Source of the DNA: Chitinophagaceae bacterium
Lineage (GTDB): Bacteria; Bacteroidota; Bacteroidia; Chitinophagales; Chitinophagaceae
DNA: 64,000 nt
Direction: 5' to 3'
Assembly: GCA_019752045.1 (NCBI GenBank)
Contig: JAIEMP010000020.1
Span: 1 to 64,000 of the forward strand
Every line of letters starts with the position of its first letter. Within the stretch, counting starts at the first letter, position 1. The notes beneath the pieces were generated by a model. That model was not told where the DNA came from and made no database searches. It saw only the letters and a list, made by a program, of their open reading frames with translations. A program made the position numbers and the translations under genes. This document shows positions 44,741 through 55,365 of this stretch, one piece after another.

Positions 44741-46924
44741 ATGTTAACACAACCAATCAGCAAATCATTCGATCTGGGCGATGGCCGTATTGTTACCATT
44801 GAAACCGGTAAAATAGCCCGCCAGGCAGATGGAGCTGTAACGATTCGCCAAGGCAATTGTATTATTCTCGCTACCGTTGTAGCCAATAAAGAACCAAGAG
44901 AAGGTCAGGATTTTTTCCCGTTGTCTGTAGACTATCAGGAAAAATTTGCTTCTGCAGGTCGTGTACCCGGTTCATTTTTTAAGCGTGAAGCAAGATTAAA
45001 CGATTATGAAGTACTCACCAGTCGTTTGGTTGATCGTGCTTTACGTCCTTTGTTTCCCGAAGATTATTTGTGTGATGTGCAGGTATTGATCAGTCTTGTA
45101 TCATCCGATGCAGAAGTGATGCCAGATGCATTGGCTTGTTTGGCTGCATCAGCTGCATTAGCTGTTTCAGATATTCCCATCAAAGAAATTATTTCAGAAG
45201 TGCGTATTGCAACAGTTGATGGTGAAATGGTGGTAAACCCAACCCGTTCACAATTAGCGAGAGCAAGTTCTGAATTCCTGATTGCTGCTACTGAAAAAAA
45301 CCTGATGATGGTTGAAGGTGAAGCAAAAGAATGCAGTGAAGAAGATCTGGTGAAAGCATTGGGTGTTGCTCATGATGCGATCCGCATTCAGATCAAAGCA
45401 CAGGAAGAGTTACGTGCAGCAGTTGGTGTTACAACCAAAAGAGATTACAAAAAACCGGAGCAGAACGAAGCAATCAACGAGAAAGTAATTGCGTTTGCAA
45501 AGGATAAAGTATATGCTATATCAAAATCGGCCAGTGCTAAAAACGTTCGCACCGATGCTTATGCTAAACTCAGAGAAGAGCTGATGACCAGCCTTGGTGA
45601 AGAAGTAACAGATGGCGAAAAGAAATTAGCTAAGAAGTATTACGAAGATCTTAAATGGGAAGTGGTTCGTAATATGATGCTGGAAGATCGTGTTCGTTTG
45701 GATGGACGTAAGTTGGATGAAGTACGTCCTTTAGCAATGGAAATTGAACCATTGCCAACACCGCATGGTTCTGCATTGTTTACACGTGGTGAAACACAAT
45801 CTTTAACAACGGTAACATTAGGTACCAAGCTTGATGAGTTGTTGATTGAAAGTGCAGCCAACAGCAGTTATTCAAAATTCTTTCTGCATTATAATTTTCC
45901 TCCATTCTCAACAGGTGAAGTAAAAATGATGCGTGGTGCCGGTCGTCGTGAAATTGGTCATGGTAACCTTGCGATGCGTTCATTAAAACAAATGATGCCG
46001 GGAAGTGAGTATCCATATACCGTTCGTGTAGTGAGTGATATTCTTGAATCAAACGGTTCATCTTCTATGGCAACTGTTTGCGCAGGTTCATTGGCGTTAA
46101 TGGATGCAGGTGTTCCAGTTCAGAAACACGTTAGTGGTGTTGCAATGGGATTAATTACACGTGGAGATGGTAAGTATGCAATTCTTACAGATATCCTTGG
46201 TGATGAAGATCATTTAGGTGATATGGATTTTAAAGTAACCGGAACCCGTGAAGGTATTTGTGGTGTGCAGATGGATATTAAAGTTGATGGTTTGAGCATG
46301 GATGTAATGCGTGAAGCATTGAACCAGGCAAAAGCCGGTCGTTTACATATTCTGGATGCCATGTATGAGTGTGTTGCTGAAACACGTTCTGAAGTGAAAC
46401 CACATGCGCCACGTATGGAGAAGATCATCATTGATAAAGAATTCATTGGTGCAATCATTGGCCCGGGTGGTAAAGTGATTCAGGAAATTCAGCGTGAAAC
46501 AGGAACGGTAATCACCATTGAAGAAGTGGGTAATTATGGTGAAGTAAGCATTTTCTCTCCTGCAAAAGAAGGTGTTGAAAAAGCGGTGGCATGGGTAAAA
46601 GGTTTAGTAGCTGTTCCTGAAGTTGGTGGTGTGTATGAAGCAACGGTGAAAGGCATTAAAGAATTTGGTGCCTTTGTAGAATTCTTACCAAAGAAGGAAG
46701 GGTTGTTACACATCAGCGAAATCAGCTGGAAGCGATTAGACAGCATGGAAGGTGTACTCAACGTTGGCGATGTAGTAAAAGTAAAACTCATTGGTTTAGA
46801 TCCAAGAACCGGTAAGTTTAAACTCAGCCGCAAAGTGTTGATGCCAAAACCTGATGCAGCTCCAAGACCACAGGTTCAGCAAAAGCAACAGGACGATCAG
46901 GAGAATGGTGAAGAGAGACTCTGA
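44741..46924 (+). CDS. pnp: Polyribonucleotide nucleotidyltransferase
   Basis: RNase PH, KH ('IGPGGKVIQEIQRETG') and S1 domains; follows rpsO. Confidence 0.98.
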   Translation: MLTQPISKSFDLGDGRIVTIETGKIARQADGAVTIRQGNCIILATVVANKEPREGQDFFPLSVDYQEKFASAGRVPGSFFKREARLNDYEVLTSRLVDRALRPLFPEDYLCDVQVLISLVSSDAEVMPDALACLAASAALAVSDIPIKEIISEVRIATVDGEMVVNPTRSQLARASSEFLIAATEKNLMMVEGEAKECSEEDLVKALGVAHDAIRIQIKAQEELRAAVGVTTKRDYKKPEQNEAINEKVIAFAKDKVYAISKSASAKNVRTDAYAKLREELMTSLGEEVTDGEKKLAKKYYEDLKWEVVRNMMLEDRVRLDGRKLDEVRPLAMEIEPLPTPHGSALFTRGETQSLTTVTLGTKLDELLIESAANSSYSKFFLHYNFPPFSTGEVKMMRGAGRREIGHGNLAMRSLKQMMPGSEYPYTVRVVSDILESNGSSSMATVCAGSLALMDAGVPVQKHVSGVAMGLITRGDGKYAILTDILGDEDHLGDMDFKVTGTREGICGVQMDIKVDGLSMDVMREALNQAKAGRLHILDAMYECVAETRSEVKPHAPRMEKIIIDKEFIGAIIGPGGKVIQEIQRETGTVITIEEVGNYGEVSIFSPAKEGVEKAVAWVKGLVAVPEVGGVYEATVKGIKEFGAFVEFLPKKEGLLHISEISWKRLDSMEGVLNVGDVVKVKLIGLDPRTGKFKLSRKVLMPKPDAAPRPQVQQKQQDDQENGEERL

Positions 46925-46950
46925 TAATTCGTTGAAATAAAAGAACTTTA

Positions 46951-46980
46951 CGGTCCCGCCAACGGCGGGACCTTTTTTAT
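46951..46980 (+). terminator. Terminator after pnp
   Basis: cggtcccgccaacggcgggacctttttta. Confidence 0.85.
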
Positions 46981-46983
46981 TAT

Positions 46984-47802
46984 ATGAACAATTACATAGA
47001 GATCAAACTCAGCACAACAAAAGAAGAAGAACAGGAACTGCTCATTGCTTTAATGAGTGAAGAAGGTTATGATGGATTTGAAGAAACAGGCAAAGGTCTA
47101 CATGCATTTATTCCGGAAGAATTATTTGATGAAACAAAACTGAAGCAATTATTAGAACCGTTTGCAATTGCTTATCAACAGGAACTGATTGCTCCCAAAA
47201 ACTGGAATGCTGAGTGGGAGAGTAATTACGAACCGGTTATTGTGGATGATTTTGTAGCAGTTCGTGCACATTTTCATCCATCCATAACAAATGTGCAACA
47301 TGAAATAATCATTACACCAAAAATGAGTTTTGGAACAGGGCATCATGCAACTACGTGGCAGGTGATGAAACTGATGCAGGGAATTGATTTCAATAATCAA
47401 ACAGTATTTGACTACGGATGTGGAACAGGTGTGCTCGCTATCCTTGCAGAAAAACTTGGTGCTGCTGAAGTACTGGCGGTTGACTATGATGATTGGTGCA
47501 TTGAGAATTCAATAGAGAATGTACAGAAAAATCAATGTAAAGTAATTACAGTAGAAAAAGCAGATGCTCCTCCATCAAATAAAACATTTCATATTATTCT
47601 TGCAAATATTAACCGGCATATACTACTGGCAAATATGGAAGCCTTGTCGGCATCACTCCTGAACAACGGTTATTTACTGATCAGCGGGTTTTATGCAAAC
47701 GAAAATCATTTATTAACGGAAGCTGCTGAAACGCATGGCTTGCAACTGATGCAGGCATCTGAGCGTCATAACTGGAGTTCTTTGATCTTCCAAAAGCTGT
47801 AG
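46984..47802 (+). CDS. prmA: Ribosomal protein L11 methyltransferase
   Basis: 'MSFGTGHHATTWQVMKLM', 'VFDYGCGTGVLAILAEKLGA', 'ILANINRHILL'. Confidence 0.95.
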   Translation: MNNYIEIKLSTTKEEEQELLIALMSEEGYDGFEETGKGLHAFIPEELFDETKLKQLLEPFAIAYQQELIAPKNWNAEWESNYEPVIVDDFVAVRAHFHPSITNVQHEIIITPKMSFGTGHHATTWQVMKLMQGIDFNNQTVFDYGCGTGVLAILAEKLGAAEVLAVDYDDWCIENSIENVQKNQCKVITVEKADAPPSNKTFHIILANINRHILLANMEALSASLLNNGYLLISGFYANENHLLTEAAETHGLQLMQASERHNWSSLIFQKL

Positions 47803-47806
47803 CAGC

Positions 47807-48445
47807 ATGAATGCTTTACTACTCATTTTATCTGCTTATTTAATTGGTTCCATCCCAACAGCTTACTGGATCGGTAAACTGTTTTTCGGGATTGATATCC
47901 GTGAGCATGGCAGTAAAAATATGGGCGCATCTAACAGCTTTCGGGTGTTGGGTGCTGTTTGGGGAATTGTTGTATTGATGATTGATCTTGCAAAAGGAAT
48001 CGGAGCTGTTCAGTTGGCACAATTTATACAGCCAACTGCCTGGCTGGGCAATGAGCTTTCGTTCTGGCAATTGTTATTAGGTTTAATTGCAGTTACCGGC
48101 CATGTGTTTCCGGTGTTTGCAGGTTTCAGAGGTGGTAAAGGAGTTGCAACATTGTTTGGAGTAGTGATCGCTATTCAGCCATGGACCGCACTTATCAGTG
48201 TTGCTGCATTTTTAGTAGTAGTTATTTTAACAAAATATATTTCTCTTGGATCTGTTATTGCCGTTTTGGTATTTATGGGATGCGTATTGTTTGCATTAAA
48301 AGAAACAAACATATACATGCGTACTTTTTCCATCATTGCTGCGGTTCTGGTAGTTTTTATGCACCGCTCCAATTTTAAACGACTGTTTACAGGAAAAGAA
48401 ACTAAATTCAGGTGGAAGAATAAAAAGGGGAACAAAGAATCTTAA
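47807..48445 (+). CDS. plsY: Glycerol-3-phosphate acyltransferase
   Basis: 'LIGSIPTAYWIGKLFFGIDIREHGSKNMGASNSFRVLG', 'GHVFPVFAGFRGGKGVAT'. Confidence 0.95.
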   Translation: MNALLLILSAYLIGSIPTAYWIGKLFFGIDIREHGSKNMGASNSFRVLGAVWGIVVLMIDLAKGIGAVQLAQFIQPTAWLGNELSFWQLLLGLIAVTGHVFPVFAGFRGGKGVATLFGVVIAIQPWTALISVAAFLVVVILTKYISLGSVIAVLVFMGCVLFALKETNIYMRTFSIIAAVLVVFMHRSNFKRLFTGKETKFRWKNKKGNKES

Positions 48446-48512
48446 CGTTATTTGTAATAAGCAGAAATTAAGTTGGTACGCTAATTGAAATAAGTATAAA
48501 AAATAAAAGAAG

Positions 48513-49325
48513 ATGAAAAAGATTTTAGGCTCATTTATCCTCGTTGTGTTTTTACTGGCAGGTTGTGCCAAGAATCAGGTAACCGGACGCAAACAATTGA
48601 TTTTACTTCCTGAAAAAGAATTGCAGTCCATGGCCGGGCAACAATACAAACAATTTTTGGCCGAAAGTAAAATTGTTGCAGTAAATGTAAATAAAGATGC
48701 AGAGATGGTACGTCGTGTTGGTACTAGAATCGCCTATGCAATCACAAAATATTATGAAGATCAGGGAAAAAAAGAAATCCTTGATGGTTACACCTGGGAG
48801 TTTAATCTGGTTGATAATAAAGACGTAAACGCATGGTGTATGCCGGGCGGTAAAGTAGTGGTTTATACCGGATTGTTACTGGTTACTCAAAACGAAGCAG
48901 CATTGGCAGTAGTAATGGGGCACGAAATTGCACACGCCATTACCTTACACGGTAATGAGCGTATGAGCCAGGGTGTTATGCAGCAACTGGGTGGGGTAGC
49001 GCTATCGGTAGCAGTAGCCAACAAACCGGCCGAAACGCAAAACCTGTTTCTTACAGCTTACGGTATCGGTTCAACGGTGGGGGGCACTTTGCCTTTTTCA
49101 CGCAAACAGGAGCTTGAAGCAGATCAGTTTGGATTGCGTTTTGCCGCAATGGCTGGTTATAATCCGCAAGAGGCGATTCCTTTCTGGCAAAGAATGGCTA
49201 AGGCGGGAGGCGGCCAGAAACCACCCGAAATTTTGAGCACCCACCCATCGGATGAGACCCGTATTAAAAAAATGGAACAGTATGTAAATGAGGCCATGCC
49301 TTACTACAAACCTGTACGCAAATAA
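48513..49325 (+). CDS. M48 family metallopeptidase lipoprotein
   Basis: Lipobox 'VVFLLAGCAK', 'VVMGHEIAHAITLHGNERM', 'ELEADQFGLRFAAMAGYNP'. Confidence 0.93.
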   Translation: MKKILGSFILVVFLLAGCAKNQVTGRKQLILLPEKELQSMAGQQYKQFLAESKIVAVNVNKDAEMVRRVGTRIAYAITKYYEDQGKKEILDGYTWEFNLVDNKDVNAWCMPGGKVVVYTGLLLVTQNEAALAVVMGHEIAHAITLHGNERMSQGVMQQLGGVALSVAVANKPAETQNLFLTAYGIGSTVGGTLPFSRKQELEADQFGLRFAAMAGYNPQEAIPFWQRMAKAGGGQKPPEILSTHPSDETRIKKMEQYVNEAMPYYKPVRK

Positions 49326-49479
49326 CTTTTAACCAACTTGTTATGTCAAAGGCCCTTGAACAAATCAGGGGTCTTTTTGTTTGATGATTTTAAAAATATT
49401 TGCCCAAACTGCTAGCTTTCAGGCAAAAAAAATCTACCTTTGCCATCCAACTCTAGTTCTCATCAAAATTTTCATTGGC

Positions 49480-49926
49480 ATGTCTATTTCTCTGTTGGAA
49501 AAACTCCAATTGAACGAAGAAAAGAACTTACTTATTCAGGGATTACCTTCTTCTATTGAAAAGCAATTTGTAAAGTTATCGTTTGCTAAAAACGTAACCC
49601 CATTGCTTCGTAGTAAGAAGATTGATTTTGCTCTGGTATTTGCGGTTAATCAAAACCAATTAAACGGAATCTTAAAGGAAGTGTTACCAGCATTAGGGCC
49701 AAATGCCAAATTCTGGGTAGCCTATCCTAAAACAGCTTCTAAAATTGTGAGTGATTTAAACCGTGATGGAAGCTGGCAGTTTATTTGCCAGTGCGGATTT
49801 GAAACTTCAGAAGAAGTGGTGTTGGATCATGTTTGGACAGCAATGCGCTTTGAAAGAGCCATGGCTTTATCTCCAAAACCAACCAGAATTAGCAGAACTT
49901 CAAGGCTAACTGCCGCTGAAGCGTAA
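49480..49926 (+). CDS. Conserved hypothetical protein (DUF3052-like)
   Basis: 148 aa from ATG 49480, after a TACCTTTG -7 box at 49435; family assignment tentative. Confidence 0.65.
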   Translation: MSISLLEKLQLNEEKNLLIQGLPSSIEKQFVKLSFAKNVTPLLRSKKIDFALVFAVNQNQLNGILKEVLPALGPNAKFWVAYPKTASKIVSDLNRDGSWQFICQCGFETSEEVVLDHVWTAMRFERAMALSPKPTRISRTSRLTAAEA

Positions 49927-49944
49927 GATTGTTCCATGTAACTT

Positions 49945-49978
49945 ACTATTAGCCGTCTGCAAAGGCGGCTTTTTATTT
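49945..49978 (+). terminator. Terminator
   Basis: tagccgtctgcaaaggcggctttttatttt. Confidence 0.7.
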
Positions 49979-49981
49979 TCT

Positions 49982-50503
49982 ATGAGCCATCATAATATTG
50001 AAATCAAAGCCCGTTGTGCCGATGCTGCTTTTATCCGTGCGTTCTTAGTTGAACAACACGCCGATTTTAAAGGAACCGATCTGCAAACCGATACATATTT
50101 TAACGTGCCTAATGGCCGTCTGAAATTGAGACAGGGCGCTATTGAGAACTCACTCATCTTTTATAAGCGTGAAAATATCGCAGGTCCCAAGCTCAGCGAA
50201 GTTCAATTATTTCCTGTTGAGCAAAACAGTGATCTGTTAAAACAGGCATTAACCAATGCAAATGGTATTAAAGTAGTGGTGAAGAAGAAACGGGATATCT
50301 GGTTTATTGAGAATGTTAAATTTCATATTGATGAAGTTGAAGGGCTTGGAAGTTTTGTTGAAATTGAAGCCATTGATAAAGACGGCTCTCTTGGTATGGA
50401 AAAAATAAGAGAACAATGTGCGTATTATCTGCAGCAGTTCCGGTTATCTGAAAAAGATCTTTTAACGCATTCTTACAGCGATCTGTTAATGAATGCATCT
50501 TAG
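49982..50503 (+). CDS. CYTH-domain protein (class IV adenylate cyclase / CyaB-like)
   Basis: 'NIEIKARC', 'QTDTYFNVPNGRLKLRQG', 'VKFHIDEVEGLGSFVEIEA'. Confidence 0.88.
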   Translation: MSHHNIEIKARCADAAFIRAFLVEQHADFKGTDLQTDTYFNVPNGRLKLRQGAIENSLIFYKRENIAGPKLSEVQLFPVEQNSDLLKQALTNANGIKVVVKKKRDIWFIENVKFHIDEVEGLGSFVEIEAIDKDGSLGMEKIREQCAYYLQQFRLSEKDLLTHSYSDLLMNAS

Positions 50504-50515
50504 TTTTGCAGTTGT

Positions 50516-51130
50516 ATGAACTGGAAATATAATCATCCCTTACGTAATGTGTTTGTATATGCTGTCTTTGTATTACTGACAGCAGGAATTGTTGTATTGC
50601 TATGTTGGGGGAAAGAAGCCGTCTTTCTGAAACTCAATCACCAGCATTCCGATCTGTCTGATGTTGTATTGAAATATTTCACTTTTCTGGGCGAAGGGTT
50701 ATTAATGGCAATTCTGGGAGTTGTTCTTTTTTTGATAGGTAAACGTAAACTGGGAATTTTAATGCTGATCAGTTTTGTATTAAGCGGTTTACTTGCACAA
50801 GGTATTAAAAGAGTAAAGAAAGATCCAAGGCCGGGTTTGTATTTTCAAAAGAAAGAAATGGTGCATAATATTGATGGTGAGTTACTGAAAGGAAGAAACA
50901 GTTTTCCCAGCGGCCATACCACTACTGCTTTTGCGATGTTCAGTTTACTTTCCTTTGCCACAAGAAATAAAGCGGTACAGTTTTTATATTTTGCTGCAGC
51001 CTGTACTGTTGGTTATTCCCGCATTTATCTTGGACAGCATTTTACCGAAGATGTACTGGCAGGAGCAGCATTAGGTGTGCTTACTTCTCTTGTATTGTTG
51101 TGGGTATTCAGGAATAAAGATTGGGATTAA
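50516..51130 (+). CDS. PAP2-family phosphatase
   Basis: 'KRVKKDPRPGLYF', 'RNSFPSGHTTTAFAMFSLL', 'YSRIYLGQHFTEDVLAGAALG'. Confidence 0.93.
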   Translation: MNWKYNHPLRNVFVYAVFVLLTAGIVVLLCWGKEAVFLKLNHQHSDLSDVVLKYFTFLGEGLLMAILGVVLFLIGKRKLGILMLISFVLSGLLAQGIKRVKKDPRPGLYFQKKEMVHNIDGELLKGRNSFPSGHTTTAFAMFSLLSFATRNKAVQFLYFAAACTVGYSRIYLGQHFTEDVLAGAALGVLTSLVLLWVFRNKDWD

Positions 51131-53068
51131 TTATCTGAAAATGACAGTGCCCATTTCTTTGGTTAACTCCATTTCCAGTTGTTTTAAATGCTGATGTGTT
51201 TTAATGATTGTGATCTGCTCATCAGATGAATGAGGTTTCTCCATGTCATGCTGATTTTCATCAATCATCCTTTTTATTTTGCGCAGCTTCAGATAGGTGA
51301 TTACTGACGATGTTTCCTGTTTAAACAACTCTTCTCTGGTGGCAAATGGCTTTTCATAAATCTTGATCCAGTTGGGACTGAGCTCTTCGCCCAAATCAGC
51401 AAGAGAAACAACTGTTTTGCTGATGTGCTGATCTTCGTGAAAGAGAAAGTTTTTTGTGGTGGGTTCCAATCCATCGGCCAGCCATTGTTTATACTGATCA
51501 ACTATTTGCAACAGATCTGTATGCTCAATCATTTCCCACTCTTCCGCTTCAGCTAAAATATATTGTGCTGCAGTTTGTGTTTCGTCCCACTGCATCAAAC
51601 CAAAATCAAGTAAACAGCGGATGAGTGCACGTTCATGTACCTCATCTGTATTCAGTAATTGAGTGGCAGCATCTTCCTCACTTTCTGCAGGGAATTGATC
51701 CTGCATCAATTCTTCTTCTCTTGGTAATTTTTGCTCAAGCTTTGTTACACGTTCACGAATAAATTTGTTGACCAAAGAATGCAAACCGGCTTCATCAATT
51801 TTCAGCAGCTCCGCACTTTTATGAATATAATCCTGCTGACGGGTAAAGTCTTCCACCTTGTTCATCCGGCTGATGCTTTCTGCAATGGTATTTACAGCTG
51901 CCGCCTTTTTAGTTGAATCAGTTCCGGCATCTCTCAGCATCACCTCCAACTGAAAGAGGATGACATCTTTTTTATTCTGCTTAATAAAATCAACAAAAGC
52001 AGATGCACCAACTTTGTTTACATAACTGTCAGGGTCTTCATTATCAGGAATCAATACCAGGTGTACATTCAATCCTTCTTCCAGCGCAAGATCTAAACCA
52101 CGCATGGCTGCTTTTACACCAGCTGCATCACCATCATACAAAATGGTGAGATTATTACTGTACTTTTTTATCAGGCGTAACTGATCAGGTGTTAATGAAG
52201 TACCTCCACTGGCAACTACATTTTCAATCCCTGCCTGGTGCAATGCAACAACATCGGTATAACCTTCAACCAACAAGCATTCATCATTCTTATCAATCGC
52301 TTGTCGTGCAAAATAAGTTCCGTATAAGATCTTGCTCTTTATGTAAACTTCGTTCTCCGGAGTATTGATGTACTTAGGTGCGTTTTCTTTTTTACCAATA
52401 ATCCTTGCACCAAAACCAATTACCTTACCCGTGGGGTTGTGGATGGGAAAAATAATCCGCTCCCTGTAATTATCTACCAGCTCTCCGTTACGTTCAACAA
52501 CAATTCCTGTTTTGGTTAACAATTCAGGATTGAATTGTTTTTTGATGGCTTCACCTGCAAATGCATCCCGTTGTTGAGGTGAGTAACCCAGTTGAAATTT
52601 TTGAATGATCTCTTCTCTGAATCCTCTTTCTTTTAAATACGTTAACGCAACGGCTTTGCCTTCTTCTGTTTCAAATAACTGTTGTTTAAAAAACTCCTGG
52701 GCAAAACTGTTGATGATTAAAATGCTGTCAGCAGTCTGCCGCTGTTGCACTACTTCAGGTGAAGAGTACGTTTCTTCCACTGTTACATTATACTTGGCGG
52801 CTAAAAATTTCAGTGCATCAACATAACTGTACTTTTCATGCTCCATCAAAAAGCTCACCGCATTACCACTTCTTCCACAACCAAAGCATTTGTAAATTTC
52901 TTTGGTGGAAGAAACCGTGAAGGAGGGCGTTTTTTCATTGTGAAACGGGCAAAGTCCTAAGTAGCTGTTGCCACGTTTCTTTAGTTTTACAAAGCCGCCA
53001 ACGATTTCAATGATATCAATGCGACTTAAAATTTGCTGTATGGTAGACTGTGAAATCAAGGCGGGCAA
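51131..53068 (-). CDS. dnaG: DNA primase
   Basis: Zinc finger 'YLGLCPFHNEKTPSFTVSSTKEIYKCFGCGRSGNAVSF'; TOPRIM 'LLVEGYTDVVALHQAGIENVVASGGTSLT'. Confidence 0.98.
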   Translation of the reverse strand: MPALISQSTIQQILSRIDIIEIVGGFVKLKKRGNSYLGLCPFHNEKTPSFTVSSTKEIYKCFGCGRSGNAVSFLMEHEKYSYVDALKFLAAKYNVTVEETYSSPEVVQQRQTADSILIINSFAQEFFKQQLFETEEGKAVALTYLKERGFREEIIQKFQLGYSPQQRDAFAGEAIKKQFNPELLTKTGIVVERNGELVDNYRERIIFPIHNPTGKVIGFGARIIGKKENAPKYINTPENEVYIKSKILYGTYFARQAIDKNDECLLVEGYTDVVALHQAGIENVVASGGTSLTPDQLRLIKKYSNNLTILYDGDAAGVKAAMRGLDLALEEGLNVHLVLIPDNEDPDSYVNKVGASAFVDFIKQNKKDVILFQLEVMLRDAGTDSTKKAAAVNTIAESISRMNKVEDFTRQQDYIHKSAELLKIDEAGLHSLVNKFIRERVTKLEQKLPREEELMQDQFPAESEEDAATQLLNTDEVHERALIRCLLDFGLMQWDETQTAAQYILAEAEEWEMIEHTDLLQIVDQYKQWLADGLEPTTKNFLFHEDQHISKTVVSLADLGEELSPNWIKIYEKPFATREELFKQETSSVITYLKLRKIKRMIDENQHDMEKPHSSDEQITIIKTHQHLKQLEMELTKEMGTVIFR

Positions 53069-53197
53069 ATTACGAAATTGGGGCCAATTGAAAGGAAGTT
53101 AATACGAAAGGGAGAGTTGTTAAAATTTTTCAATGTCATTCAACCGACAAAGAAAGGATTCGATATAAGGTAGTTTTAGTATTGACAATATTACATC

Positions 53198-53617
53198 ATG
53201 AAACATATTTTATTTTTTTTCCTGTTGGTTCTAACCATTTTTAATTCCTGTAAAAAAAGTCCTGAGACCACTTTAAACGAATTGATTATAGATAGTACTG
53301 CTAAAGTAAAGTTTGAAGGCCCGTTTATGAGTGAACAGTGGGGAACGGTTTCCGGTCTAGCAAAAATTTATCTCAAAAACGGAAAATATATTCTTGCCTT
53401 AGAAAATTTCAGTACCAGTAACGGGCCCGATTTGAAAGTGTATTTATCAAAGGACAAAACTCCCTCTGCATTTATCAAACTCAGCAATCTCAAATCAACC
53501 AATGGTAATCAGTTGTACGACATACCTGATAATATGCTTGATTTTAGTCAATATAAATATGCCCTGATCCATTGTGAGCGCTTTAATCATTTATTTGGAA
53601 GTGCATTATTGCAGTAG
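53198..53617 (+). CDS. DM13-domain lipoprotein
   Basis: Lipobox 'IFNSCKK'; 'GLAKIYLKNGKYILALENFSTSNGPDLKVYLSKDK'. Confidence 0.8.
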   Translation: MKHILFFFLLVLTIFNSCKKSPETTLNELIIDSTAKVKFEGPFMSEQWGTVSGLAKIYLKNGKYILALENFSTSNGPDLKVYLSKDKTPSAFIKLSNLKSTNGNQLYDIPDNMLDFSQYKYALIHCERFNHLFGSALLQ

Positions 53618-53678
53618 TTTTTAGCTGTGCAGAATAAGAAACGAAAGAATCAACTTTCTCCTTACATTTGCACCCGTT

Positions 53679-54774
53679 ATGACACTCGAAAAATTAAACG
53701 ATATAAGGGAACGCATTCTTGTCCTGAGGAGGTTTCTTTGACGTCGAGAACCGACAATATAAAATAAGCGAAGACAAGCAACTCACACTAAGTCCCGGAT
53801 TCTGGGACGATAATAAGCGTGCAACTGAAATTTTAAAAGAAATCAAGAACAACGAGTATTGGGTAAAACTTTACGAAGATACCAATAGCGCTGTTGAAGA
53901 TTTTGCTGTGCTGTTTGAGTTCTGGAAGGCAGGCGATGCAACAGAAGAAGAAACCAAAGAAGCATACGAAAAATCAGTTGCTGGTATTGAAGACGCTGAA
54001 TTTAAAAGCACCCTCAACCAACCAGAAGACGAATTGCCCGCTGTTTTACAAATTAACTCCGGTGCCGGTGGTACTGAAAGCCAGGATTGGGCCGAAATGC
54101 TCTCCCGGATGTATCGCATGTACGGCGAAAAGCAAGGCTGGAAAGTAACCGAGATGGATTGGCAGGATGGCGATGGTGCCGGTATTAAAACCTGTACCTA
54201 TCAATTCGATGGTCCGTTTGCGTATGGTTTTCTGAAAGCCGAAAGCGGCGTTCACCGTTTGGTACGTATTTCACCATTTGACAGTAATGCAAGAAGACAT
54301 ACGTCTTTTGTAAGCGTATATGTGTATCCGTTAGTAGATGACACCATTACCATTGAAATTAATCCGGCCGATGTGAAGATGGAAACATCCAGAAGTGGTG
54401 GAGCCGGCGGACAAAACGTAAACAAAGTTGAAACCAAAGTACAGTTAACACATATTCCTACAGGAATTGTAGTGGTTTGTCAGCAAGACAGAAGTCAGCT
54501 TGGTAACCGTGAACTTGCCATGCAAATGCTAAAAAGCCGTTTGTATGAAATGGAATTGCAAAAGCGGAATGAGTTGAAGGATGCTACGAATGCAAAGAAG
54601 AAAAAGATCGAGTGGGGCAGCCAGATACGCAGTTATGTATTTCATCCATACAAAATGATTAAAGATCACCGTACAGATTTTGAAGTAGGTAACATCGGCC
54701 CTGTAATGGATGGTGAGCTGGATGGATTTATTAAAGCTTATTTAATGAGTGAGAAAGAAGCAGAAGCTAAATAA
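53679..54774 (+). CDS. prfB: Peptide chain release factor 2, with programmed +1 frameshift at TGA 53739-53741
   Basis: ATG ACA CTC GAA ... AGG AGG TTT CTT TGA C; SD-like AGGAGG and CTT-TGA-C; the downstream frame carries '[19 protein letters not shown]'. Confidence 0.95.
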
Positions 54775-54805
54775 TTGTTTAATCAAACAATAAGATGAAG
54801 GATCT

Positions 54806-55354
54806 ATGCAAAAGAGTTTCTTACTGTTACTGATGATGTATTTTTTTGCAGCCTGCAACAGCGGTGAAACAGCCGAAGAGAAACCATTTACGTTTGAAAC
54901 AGAACCAGCTGCTAAAACAGAACAGTCAGCAACGGCCAAGGATAGCAATACAGCAAGAACAGCAGCACAGCCATTTGAACTTACAGCAGAAGAAGAGCTG
55001 GACGATGCCGCTTTTGTAAAGAGTGCGAAACCTTCTACCTGGAGCGAGGCGGGTATTACTGATCCTCTTGCATTTAAAAATTTTTTGAAGAAACTGCAGT
55101 ACTGGTCTGCCAATGATATGAAAGACAGTATAGCAACTGTACTTGCTTATCCTATCGTGCATCCATATATAGTCAACAAGCAGGATTTCATTGAAAAGTA
55201 TGGTACCTACTTTAACAGCAAAGTGAAAACTGCACTTGCAAATCAAAAACTGAATAGTTTATTCCGAAGTTATCAGGGTGTAATGCTGACTGGTGGCGCA
55301 TTGTGGTTTAAACAAAAAGAGGCAGGTTTTAAAATAACATTCATCAACAATTAA
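54806..55354 (+). CDS. Hypothetical lipoprotein
   Basis: N-terminus 'MMYFFAACNSGE' lipobox. Confidence 0.7.
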   Translation: MQKSFLLLLMMYFFAACNSGETAEEKPFTFETEPAAKTEQSATAKDSNTARTAAQPFELTAEEELDDAAFVKSAKPSTWSEAGITDPLAFKNFLKKLQYWSANDMKDSIATVLAYPIVHPYIVNKQDFIEKYGTYFNSKVKTALANQKLNSLFRSYQGVMLTGGALWFKQKEAGFKITFINN

Positions 55355-55365
55355 ACAACATTTTT

